Shown here: positions 20,032 to 31,981 of the stretch, one piece after another
Layout: each line of letters starts with the position of its first letter
Numbering within the stretch: the stretch's first letter is position 1
Source of the DNA: Myxococcales bacterium 68-20
GTDB lineage: Bacteria; Myxococcota_A; Polyangia; Polyangiales; Polyangiaceae
NCBI GenBank assembly: GCA_001899635.1
Contig: MKVQ01000002.1
Span: 1-64,000, forward strand
Direction of reading: 5' to 3'
DNA: 64,000 nt
Program-made: the position numbers and the translations under genes
The notes under the pieces: generated by a model
The model's database searches: none
Seen by the model: only the letters and a program-made list of their open reading frames with translations
What the model was told of the DNA's origin: nothing

Positions 20032-20033
20032 GC

Positions 20034-25400
<5,367 letters not shown>

Positions 25401-25660
25401 GCCGTTGCCCCCCGGGCGCTGTTCGGTCGCGACGGGCCACCAATGTCGCTGTCACGAGTCGCAGCACGAGCCCCCGATGCTCTCGCCATGAACGCCATCC
25501 TCCGGATCATGGAGACATACCCGAGGTCGGGCGCTATGTTGACCCTTGTCGCACGCGACGTGGTCTGTCGCAGGGATCTGAGGTCCTGCGGCATGACACG
25601 CGGCTCGCGGTGTGCGTGGCGACGCGGCAATTCGCGCCCGAGACCGGGGATAAGAACCAC

Positions 25661-25685
25661 GGCGGGCAACAGCCCGCCAAGGAGG
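25661..25685 (+). promoter_or_regulatory. Hairpin abutting a ribosome binding site
   Basis: A perfect 7-bp stem with a 4-nt loop: GGCGGGC (25661-25667), AACA, GCCCGCC (25672-25678). AAGGAGG (25679-25685) follows directly as the ribosome site of a micro-ORF at 25693. The same layout is seen before 26413, 27832 and 33734. It could be a terminator of an upstream transcript, an mRNA stabiliser, or a translational control structure. Confidence 0.55.
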
Positions 25686-25692
25686 TTCTTCG

Positions 25693-25767
25693 ATGGTCCT
25701 ATTCCTCGAGTTCGCCGGCCTCGCGTTGTCGACGGCGGCGCGCGCGATCCGAATCGTCCGGTCCTGA
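25693..25767 (+). CDS. Micro-ORF with strong ribosome binding site
   Basis: A 24-codon ORF starting MVLFLEFAGLALS and ending with Arg-rich residues before TGA. Its support is the near-perfect AAGGAGG 7 nt before the ATG. Divergent from the DISARM-like operon, whose first codon is 293 bp away. A leader peptide or small membrane peptide is possible. No homology recognised; may be non-functional. Confidence 0.35.
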   Translation: MVLFLEFAGLALSTAARAIRIVRS

Positions 25768-25852
25768 CGGACATCGACGCGTGGCCGTGTCGGCGCCGCG
25801 TCCTCTTCGTACTCGTCCGCGCTCGAGCGCGACGCTCTCGCACGGGAAAGAG

Positions 25853-26017
25853 ATGAGCCAGAACAACAACGGCAACGATAGGTTCGACACGTCGAAGGAG
25901 TTCGTCGCGAACGTCCTGAAGCACGACGCGTTTCGGAAAGGTGCAACCGCCGCGGTGGCCGGGATGCTTTTCGCCATCGCGTCGGTGGCGATCTTCGGGC
26001 CGACCGAGGGATCGTGA
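25853..26017 (+). CDS. Small single-span membrane protein
   Basis: A 54-aa protein starting MSQNNNGNDRFDTSK; the ATG has GGGAAAGAG just upstream. Residues about 30-50 (TAAVAGMLFAIASVAIFG) form one membrane segment, with a polar N-terminal half. Its stop overlaps the next start as GTGA, so the two small genes are coupled. Family unknown; it resembles small hydrophobic proteins of mobile elements only in size and position. Confidence 0.5.
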   Translation: MSQNNNGNDRFDTSKEFVANVLKHDAFRKGATAAVAGMLFAIASVAIFGPTEGS

Positions 26018-26334
26018 TCAGCATCGGCGAGGCGCTCGTCGACGCCCTGCTGCTCGGGATCGACGGATATCCTCGTGTCCGTCGTGCCGTCGAGTGGGTC
26101 GGCGAGGTCGGCAAACCGCCCGAGGGAGTCCGTCTCGTCGCTGAGGACGGCGCTGAGTACACCGGCGTGGTTGTCGTGGATGCGAACAAGCCCCGGTTGA
26201 TGTTCGCCGTCCGCGGCGGGAAAGGCTCGAACGCCGCGACCCGCCAGCCGCCATCTGGCGAGCGGCGGCGCTCAATGCCTGCCGACGATCACGGCGACGG
26301 CGCCTGGCACGACGACACCACGTCCTACGAATAG
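26014..26334 (+). CDS. Small hypothetical protein of the mobile element
   Basis: A 106-aa protein with a GTG start sharing a 4-bp overlap with the preceding gene. The first 70 residues look folded (LVDALLLGIDGYPRVRRAVE, then strands VVVVDANKPRLMFAV); the last 35 are polar and likely disordered. No motif recognised. It is followed within 25 bp by a terminator-like hairpin, closing a two- or three-gene small operon. Confidence 0.45.
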   Translation: MISIGEALVDALLLGIDGYPRVRRAVEWVGEVGKPPEGVRLVAEDGAEYTGVVVVDANKPRLMFAVRGGKGSNAATRQPPSGERRRSMPADDHGDGAWHDDTTSYE

Positions 26335-26357
26335 TTCAACACCAACACCAACCTGAG

Positions 26358-26400
26358 CGCCCGCCGAGTGGTTCGTCCACGCGAGCGGGCGTTCTTCTTC
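26358..26400 (+). terminator. Hairpin with T-rich tail, also leader of the next gene
   Basis: CGCCCGC (26358-26364) pairs with GCGGGCG (26385-26391); an inner GTGG pairs with CCAC around a short loop. The tail is TTCTTCTTC. This is a plausible intrinsic terminator for the pair ending at 26334. It lies directly before the ribosome site GGAGG of the gene at 26413, so it may instead act on that gene. Confidence 0.55.
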
Positions 26401-26412
26401 TGGAGGTCCATC

Positions 26413-26685
26413 ATGCGCATCTGCGGTCGCCTTCTCCGCCCCTCCACGCTCGTCGAGCGTCGTCTTCTCCTCGGTCACTTCGGTGTGAGCAGCCTGCGCG
26501 TGCCGCGCTCGCAGAACATCTTCGCCGTGGCTCGTCGGATCGAGCGGTACCTCAAGAGGAACGACGACATCGTCTTCTTGAAGAAGCTCGCCACACCGAT
26601 GGGGAGGCCCGTGCCGCCCATCGCGCCGGACATGGACAGCCCCGAGCCCATGACCGGCGACGACTATGCCACCGCGGCCGAGTAG
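26413..26685 (+). CDS. Small basic hypothetical protein
   Basis: A 90-aa protein; the ATG at 26413 has GGAGG 6 nt upstream, inside a 14-bp leader (GGAGGTCCATCATG) identical to that of the HTH gene at 31760. The sequence is Arg-rich at the N-terminus (MRICGRLLRPSTLVERR), then has a helix FAVARRIERYLKRNDDIVF and a proline-rich acidic tail. No family recognised. A frame begun at 26368 would run through the hairpin and is rejected. Confidence 0.5.
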   Translation: MRICGRLLRPSTLVERRLLLGHFGVSSLRVPRSQNIFAVARRIERYLKRNDDIVFLKKLATPMGRPVPPIAPDMDSPEPMTGDDYATAAE

Positions 26686-27304
26686 TGCGGCACGAGAGCT
26701 CCTCACGCTGTACTCGCGAGCCGGGCACGGCGAGTACAACATCGGGGCGTTCCTGCGGGAGCGCCCGGACCTTGCCGCCCGCCTCGGCCTCCTCGATCTC
26801 GATGGCGATGACGCCGACCTGGCGCTTCAGCTCGCTCCGGCGATCGGGAAGTGCAAGAGGCGCGTCGCTCGCGACCGGGTCGAAGAGCGCGGAGCCCGAG
26901 CCGAGCGGGCGGCGCAGGAGCTCGCCGCATCCGCGCAGCATCGGTTGGGACGTGTAGAGGTCGACCCTGCGATTCTCCTCGGCGACCTCTTGGCGGACGG
27001 CTCGAAGAAGTACGTCGCCTTCGAGCTGACCGGCGTGCGGGTCGTCATGCTTCGCTTCCTGCTTCTCCGTGCACGCGCGGCGCTCCGTGGGTTTTCGGAC
27101 GTCGCTGCGTGCATCGACGAACGGGGACTCCATCTCACCTGGCGCCACGGTCGTGGCGGGTTGAACCTCCGGACTCAGCTCGAGGAGCGCCGCGCCGCCG
27201 TTCTTGTCGTGGACCTCCGAGCTCCAGCTCGGCGGACTTCGGAGGCAGGCCCTCCAGGTCCCATGTTGCTCGCCGAAGTACTGGCGAGCCTCGGGGTCGT
27301 CTGA
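26666..27304 (+). CDS. Hypothetical protein, strand uncertain
   Basis: A 212-aa frame overlapping the preceding gene by 20 bp. Codons in this frame end mostly in G or C, and a stretch such as NIGAFLRERPDLAARLGLLD reads like protein. No good ribosome binding site precedes the ATG at 26666, and an opposite-strand frame across the same DNA has comparable composition. The plus strand is favoured because flanking genes on both sides are plus. No family recognised. Confidence 0.35.
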   Translation: MPPRPSSAARELLTLYSRAGHGEYNIGAFLRERPDLAARLGLLDLDGDDADLALQLAPAIGKCKRRVARDRVEERGARAERAAQELAASAQHRLGRVEVDPAILLGDLLADGSKKYVAFELTGVRVVMLRFLLLRARAALRGFSDVAACIDERGLHLTWRHGRGGLNLRTQLEERRAAVLVVDLRAPARRTSEAGPPGPMLLAEVLASLGVV

Positions 27305-27382
27305 TCGCCGTGGACGCGATTCGCGTCGCCGGAGCGAACAACAACACGGGCTGCGTCCCCGCGCCCGCCCACCGGAAAGACC

Positions 27383-27742
27383 ATGCTCATCATCGAGAAC
27401 CAGAAGCACTTCGACGAGGTCGTCGCGTTCGCGAAGACGGTCGGCCTCTACGAAGACGACGGCAAGACGAGCAACGCGCTCGCGAGCAAACTGAAGTACC
27501 TCGAGACCTACGGCGGCAAGGACGCCGACGGTAACGACCGGATGCGGGTCCGTCTCGCGCCCGACTTTGCTCCGTTCAGCTTCTTCTTCGTCATCGAGAA
27601 GAGGAACGACTCGGGCCAATGGAGAACGCTCTTCAACGGCGGGCTCCTGTTCCACGGCCGCCACGACGGCAACGGGAGCGGCTCCGCTCCGACCTTCGCC
27701 GTCACGCTCGAGCCGACGGTCGGCTGGAGCGTCCACACCTGA
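27383..27742 (+). CDS. DUF4120-like protein
   Basis: A 119-aa protein starting MLIIENQKHFDEVVAFAKTV with GGAAAG before the ATG. The alternation of an N-terminal helix (residues 8-20), a YLETYGG turn (about 44-50), and strands FSFFFVIEKR and WRTLFNGGLLFHG is that of small DUF4120-type proteins encoded on plasmids and conjugative elements. Function of the family is not established. It sits 90 bp before the DUF932 gene, another plasmid-associated family. Confidence 0.6.
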   Translation: MLIIENQKHFDEVVAFAKTVGLYEDDGKTSNALASKLKYLETYGGKDADGNDRMRVRLAPDFAPFSFFFVIEKRNDSGQWRTLFNGGLLFHGRHDGNGSGSAPTFAVTLEPTVGWSVHT

Positions 27743-27787
27743 TCGGGCTCGCGACGCCCGCGCGTCATCGAGCCGTTCTCTTCATGT

Positions 27788-27812
27788 GGGCTGCGCCGTC
27801 CTCGGCGCGCCC
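27788..27812 (+). promoter_or_regulatory. Hairpin before the DUF932 gene ribosome site
   Basis: GCGCCG (27793-27798), loop TCCT, CGGCGC (27803-27808), extended by flanking GGG and CCC with small bulges. AAGGAG of the gene at 27832 follows about 8 nt later. This is the third case in this region of a GC hairpin set directly before a ribosome site. Confidence 0.5.
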
Positions 27813-27831
27813 GTCCTCGAAGGAGAAGTAC

Positions 27832-28920
27832 ATGAATACGCCCCGCACAAACGGCGCCTCGGCGCCGCTCGGCAACAGCCTGCCGCCGGCCTTGTCGACA
27901 GCAGCAGATCTCCCGTCGACGTGGCGGGACGCGGAGCTCGACTTCGACTCCGCTGCGGAGCTCATCGTGCGCAGCCACGCCAACGACGGCGCACATGAGG
28001 ACAGGTTCGTGGCCGACCTTCGGCTCACGGCCGTCGCCCCGTACCAAGGGCGCTTCGCGCTCGTGCCGCTCGCCCGAGATCGCGAGCCGCTGCCGCTCCG
28101 CGCGACGGGGTTCAGCCACCTGATGACGCGGCTCGGGGCTCCAGCAGCCTTCGTCCGAGGACTGCCCGGCCCCGTGGCCCTCGCCGTCATCAACACGCTG
28201 CTCCTTCAACACGAAGACCGAAGCCCCGCCGTGCTACGGCTCCGCGGTGGCGAGATCTCGGCGATCGTGAGCGAGAAGTACGCAGCGCTCGACCCGCCCG
28301 AGTTCCTCGAGCTCCTTCGGAGGGCCCTGTCCAACGCGGGGGTCCTCCACGAAGCAAGGGTAAGAGGGATCGCGGTTGGCATGGTCGACAACATGCGAAT
28401 CGTCCTGCCGAACGAGTCCGTCGCCGTGAACCCCGAAGACGTGAGTGCCATCGGCATTGACGTCGGCTCTTCGTCGTTCGGCCGAGCGTCGGTGGCCCTG
28501 ACGCCGGTGGTATGGCGCCTCGTCTGCTCGAACGGCGCGCGCCGAGCCGAACGCGGCGCGGCGCTCTCGTTCCGGCACTCGGGAGATCGAGCTCGACTTC
28601 GCGCCTGCGTGCAGGACGCCGTACCGAGCGCGATCGCACATGCGCGCGGTTTTCTCGACCAGTGGGGCCGCGCCGTGAACTACATGGCCGACAACGCCCT
28701 CGAGCAGATCGCGGCGCTACAACTCAGCGTGCTCGAGAAACAGAACGTCGAGGCCGCCGTACTCCGCGAGATCGGACAACGCGAGCTCCCGCCGCGCGTG
28801 CCGCTCTTCGATCTCGTCAATGGCATCACCTCCGGCGCCAAGCTCAGCGCGCCTTCACGGCGCCTCGAGATCGAGGCGTTGGCCGGGGCCATCCTCACAC
28901 GACACGTCGGCGGGGCCTGA
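27832..28920 (+). CDS. DUF932 family protein
   Basis: A 362-aa protein; ATG 27832 with GAAGGAGAAGTAC upstream. The body matches the plasmid and phage DUF932 family: an N-terminal segment with FSHLMTRLG, a central RGGEISAIVSEKYAALD, and a VVWRLVCSNGARRAERG motif near residue 225, all typical of the family. DUF932 proteins are common on conjugative plasmids and megaphages; their activity is not known. TGA overlaps the next ATG by one base (TGATG), suggesting coupling. Confidence 0.85.
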   Translation: MNTPRTNGASAPLGNSLPPALSTAADLPSTWRDAELDFDSAAELIVRSHANDGAHEDRFVADLRLTAVAPYQGRFALVPLARDREPLPLRATGFSHLMTRLGAPAAFVRGLPGPVALAVINTLLLQHEDRSPAVLRLRGGEISAIVSEKYAALDPPEFLELLRRALSNAGVLHEARVRGIAVGMVDNMRIVLPNESVAVNPEDVSAIGIDVGSSSFGRASVALTPVVWRLVCSNGARRAERGAALSFRHSGDRARLRACVQDAVPSAIAHARGFLDQWGRAVNYMADNALEQIAALQLSVLEKQNVEAAVLREIGQRELPPRVPLFDLVNGITSGAKLSAPSRRLEIEALAGAILTRHVGGA

Positions 28921-29066
28921 TGAAGAAGTCGCTCCGCGGCGTCGTTCAACGAGGCTCAATCATCGATGCCCCCTTCGCTGTCGCGACGGATGGCCGCGTC
29001 CTGGTGAACGCGATGCACTTCGGCCACGTCACAAGCCCGCAGCAAGCGCTCAAGCGAGCTGCGTGA
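28920..29066 (+). CDS. Small hypothetical protein coupled to the DUF932 gene
   Basis: A 48-aa protein whose ATG overlaps the DUF932 stop by one base. It reads MKKSLRGVVQRGSIIDAPFA and ends in QQALKRAA. Codon choice resembles its neighbours. No motif recognised; support comes from position and coupling. Confidence 0.45.
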   Translation: MKKSLRGVVQRGSIIDAPFAVATDGRVLVNAMHFGHVTSPQQALKRAA

Positions 29067-29200
29067 GCCGTCAGCGGTCTTCATCGGAGTTGCCCTCGAC
29101 GTCGAGGAAGTACGCCTTGTTCTGGAGCATCTCCGAGATCGTCGACGAGCCGGCCGGCTTCATCATCGGCGGCCGTCAGCGACATCGGAAGCGCTGAAGC

Positions 29201-29473
29201 TCACCGCGTCGACAGCCGCGGCCTTCCCGGTCGCGCGGGTGCCTTGGTCGGCGGAACGAAAAAGTCCGCGACCGGCACCTTCAGTGCGTTCGCGAATCGC
29301 GCCAGCGTCGTCAAGGTGAAGTTCTCACCGCCGGCCTCGGCGCTCTGAACCCATCGTGTCGTCACGCCGAGCTTCTCGGACAGCGCCTCCTGCGTGAGGC
29401 CGCGCTCCGAGCGGAGTTCGGCGATGCGCCGTCCGACGTTCGACAGGAGCTTCTCGGGCTGAACCGACTTCAC
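29201..29473 (-). CDS. XRE-family HTH transcriptional regulator
   Basis: About 90 aa with a probable GTG start at 29473 (the frame is open further, start uncertain). Residues about 15-70 are a Cro/C1-type helix-turn-helix: VGRRIAELRSERGLTQEALS, then EKLGVTTRWVQSAEAGGENF, then LARFANALKVPVADFF. A basic Pro/Arg tail follows. It is transcribed against the flanking plus-strand genes and diverges from the collagen-repeat lipoprotein whose ATG is 96 bp away. It is a likely repressor of the element or of that gene. Confidence 0.8.
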   Translation of the reverse strand: MKSVQPEKLLSNVGRRIAELRSERGLTQEALSEKLGVTTRWVQSAEAGGENFTLTTLARFANALKVPVADFFVPPTKAPARPGRPRLSTR

Positions 29474-29568
29474 CCCCGAACGGGTGCCTGCGAACGGACG
29501 CCATAAACACGTTACTAAGACTTCGTGTATGTTTGTCTTTGCGTGGCCCGCCGAGACCGGAGGACTCG

Positions 29569-30225
29569 ATGCACTACGTTGAGATCGTAGTTTCTGTACT
29601 TCTTCTTGCTTCGATAGGCGCTTGCGGGAACAACGTCGAGCCTGGGTAGAACAACAAAGTGACGGCTGCAACGGGCACGGCGACCTGCGCCCCGCAGGAC
29701 GTACCGTCGGGATCGGCGGGTGCGACCGGGGAGGCAGGCGCGACTGGACCGATGGGTCCGCAAGGACCGAAGGGAGACAAGGGGAACCCCGGCCCGGCCG
29801 GTGTTCCGGGGGCGCAGGGCGCACAAGGCGCGGATGGAGTCGACGGCGTGCAGGGACCGATGGGTCCTGCCGGTGCGCCTGGAGCTCCTGGTCCGCAGGG
29901 GCCGAAAGGCGACAAGGGCGATCAGGGGACCATCCTCAACAAGGGAAGCATATACGTCGTGCATGCGTTCGCTTCGGTCACGACCGGTGCTGCGGCGCCG
30001 GCGGGGGCAACGGTCATCGCGTACTGCGATGATGCGAACGACATCGTGCTCAACGGCGGCTGCGGGCGGAACGGGTCGAACCCGAACCACCTGCTCATCA
30101 GCTCCTCACCGCACGCAGCAGACGACCCGGCCGTACGTTCGGGCTGGTCGTGCCAGTTCTACAACAACACGGTGCCGTCCTCTTTCACCGGCACGAGCTA
30201 CGCGACGTGCCTCTCCGTGCCCTGA
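29569..30225 (+). pseudogene. Collagen-repeat lipoprotein interrupted by an amber codon
   Basis: ATG 29569 has a strong GGAGG ribosome site and opens a lipoprotein signal MHYVEIVVSVLLLASIGAC (lipobox cysteine at residue 19). After 26 codons comes TAG at 29647-29649. The same frame then continues without break to 30225 with 18 or so Gly-X-Y triplets ([13 protein letters not shown]-type), then a globular C-terminal domain with cysteines (YCDD, GGCG, WSCQF, TCLSVP). A GTG at 29659 could start the second part but lacks a ribosome site. It therefore looks like one exported collagen-like surface lipoprotein split by a nonsense codon: a recent pseudogene, or readthrough. Confidence 0.75.
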
Positions 30226-30237
30226 AGGAGGACCGAC

Positions 30238-30330
30238 ATGTTCAGCTTTCTCGTAGCGAACGCAGCCATCAGCGCCGTGAAGGCACTGCCACGCGCACTC
30301 GCTCAGATCAGCGCAAGCACGCGATCGTAG
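30238..30330 (+). CDS. Small ORF with strong ribosome binding site
   Basis: A 30-codon ORF (MFSFLVANAAISAVKALPRA start) placed 12 bp after the collagen-repeat gene stop, with GAAGGAGGACCGAC before its ATG. The peptide is amphipathic and mildly basic. No family recognised; it may be a leader or toxin-like peptide, or chance. Confidence 0.35.
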   Translation: MFSFLVANAAISAVKALPRALAQISASTRS

Positions 30331-30394
30331 CAGCCGATGAACTGACGGATCGGCACATCGAACACCGGCTTGACCGCCGCCAATGGAGGAGAGG

Positions 30395-30841
30395 ATGAAG
30401 TGGAAGAAGATCATCGGTCGGCTTGGAATGATCGCGGTTCGGATAGACTGCCGCCGACGACTCCCGCTGCTCGCGTTCGCGATCGCGCTCGTTGGATGTC
30501 GGCCGACATCCGTCTATCTTTGCAAGGAGTGGGAGCAAGAGCAGCTCGTGACAAAGTGCGAGGCGAAGGCGCCGGACACCAGCGATGTGTTCGCCGATTC
30601 GGTCTGGTTCTCGATCCCGAATAGCCCGCTCGCGAAGGGGGAGCTCGTCAGCTACGGCAGCGATGAGGCGTTCGCGCGAGGTGCGGACATCCACGCGAAG
30701 ACCAGGAACGACAAGTCCTTTGGGCCACCTCTCGTCGATGCGCGCAACGCAAAGGCGCGCAGGCAGCTCTTGGTTCTCGGGGCTACCGTGGATGCAGTGG
30801 CGGCCGACACAATAAGGCGGCGCGTCGAGGCATTGAAGTAA
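30395..30841 (+). CDS. Hypothetical lipoprotein
   Basis: A 148-aa protein; of two in-frame ATGs (30383, 30395) the second has GGAGG at the right spacing. The N-terminus is long and basic, then hydrophobic LPLLAFAIALVGC ends in a lipobox cysteine at about residue 35. The mature part has CKEWEQEQLVTKC near its start and is otherwise of mixed charge. No family recognised. Third plus-strand gene after the XRE regulator, so possibly co-expressed with the collagen-repeat gene. Confidence 0.6.
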   Translation: MKWKKIIGRLGMIAVRIDCRRRLPLLAFAIALVGCRPTSVYLCKEWEQEQLVTKCEAKAPDTSDVFADSVWFSIPNSPLAKGELVSYGSDEAFARGADIHAKTRNDKSFGPPLVDARNAKARRQLLVLGATVDAVAADTIRRRVEALK

Positions 30842-31759
30842 TCGCACTCGTTTGCGAGGTGCATCCGCCTCCGTTTGTTGGGAAGCGTTCGCCCGAAGGC
30901 GGCCGCTTCTCTTAGCTTCGTATTCTCGTACTCAATTGGCACCGATCGAGATCGTGCGTGCGTGAGATATGAGGAGCCGGCGCCTCGGCTGCAACCGATC
31001 GGGGCGGGCAGTTCGCGGAGAGCGCGCTGGCATCACGCGGAAGGTCGCGCGATTGACCCCAGAACACCGAGCTCGCGCCGGCTCTTCGTGCGCGGGTCGC
31101 CTGCTCAAGCGCAGCACCGACGACGGCCGTTCGCATCGGTCACGTAGAACGGGCTGTTCGGATACACGAGAAACCGGCTCCCAGCGGCTCCCTGCACGTG
31201 GGTGAACGACACGTCCGTGCGCCGTACCCCGAGCGTGTCGTAGGGACGATGGGAGCCGGCAGCTTCGGCGGATCACCTCGACGCGTCGGCTCATGAGCAG
31301 GGCGACGGGCGCCAACGAATTGCGCCAACATCAAGCCGTCGATGTTCTTCGCCAATCAGCCCGGAAACACAAAGCGGGCCATCGCAGATCGATGCAGAGC
31401 GGTCTTGACCATCGACGTTCGGCGCCGCATGGTGCGCGCAGATGGTCCCCCGCCTCTCCTTCCGCGACGCGTCGCGCATGGCCGTGCACGAGCACGACGT
31501 CAACGAGCGTCTCGCCGAGCGGGAGTACGAGCGCAGGGGTGCGCGTCGCCCACGCCCGGCCGCGAAGCTGGTGAGGGCGCCCGTCGTGCGTCATGCCCGT
31601 GCCCCCCGACGCGCTCGAATATCGCGTCGTGTGCAGCTCGGTCGGGTGACGTCCACGGCGGACCCGCCACCACCATCCGAGCCTGAACCACCGCGAGCCC
31701 GCGGTCCTCCGTGTCGTCGCCGTCGTCCCCACCGACTGCGATTCACACGGAGGTCCATC
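30842..31759. other. 918-bp stretch without a confident gene; decayed minus-strand fragment
   Basis: No frame here has both a ribosome site and a recognisable product. On the minus strand, 31275 down to 31105 reads as protein: a frame open from a TGA and containing FTHVQGAAGSRFLVYPNSPF before its stop at 31105 (GTG 31212 is a possible start, 35 aa). Other frames upstream of it look protein-like only in pieces, so this is probably the end of a decayed gene. The final 20 bp hold the ribosome site of the HTH gene at 31760. Confidence 0.35.
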
Positions 31760-31981
31760 ATGGCTCAGACATCATCTTCACGATCAGTTCAGGCTGCTTT
31801 TCTTCGCCCGCGCGCATTCGCGGAATATCTCGGGGTCTCTCCGAGGCACGTGCACACGTTGCTCCGTGAGGGGCTGCCTCACGTGCGTGTCGGCAGTTCG
31901 CACATCCGAATCCCGGTCGAGCCCGCGATCAACTGGCTCCAGGAGCGTACGGCGCAGCGGACGCCGGGAGGTGCGCGATGA
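31760..31981 (+). CDS. Excisionase-type helix-turn-helix protein
   Basis: A 73-aa protein with ATG 31760 inside the GGAGGTCCATCATG leader shared with 26413. The fold is MerR/Xis-like: FLRPRAFAEYLGVSPRHVHT, then LLREGLPHVRVGSSHIRIPV, then a short helix ending in WLQE, the pattern of HTH_17 excisionase proteins. Its stop overlaps the next start (ATGA). Position beside an integrase-bearing module fits a recombination directionality factor or a regulator of the following gene. Confidence 0.75.
   Translation: MAQTSSSRSVQAAFLRPRAFAEYLGVSPRHVHTLLREGLPHVRVGSSHIRIPVEPAINWLQERTAQRTPGGAR

Noticed and set aside
26552-27736. Long minus-strand ORF of 394 aa
   Set aside because: It runs antisense through the DUF4120-like gene and two hairpins; sequence is charge-rich without motif, typical of a GC-rich shadow.
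29659-30225. Independent gene starting at GTG 29659
   Set aside because: No ribosome site, and a well-formed start with lipoprotein signal lies in the same frame 90 bp upstream, separated only by TAG.
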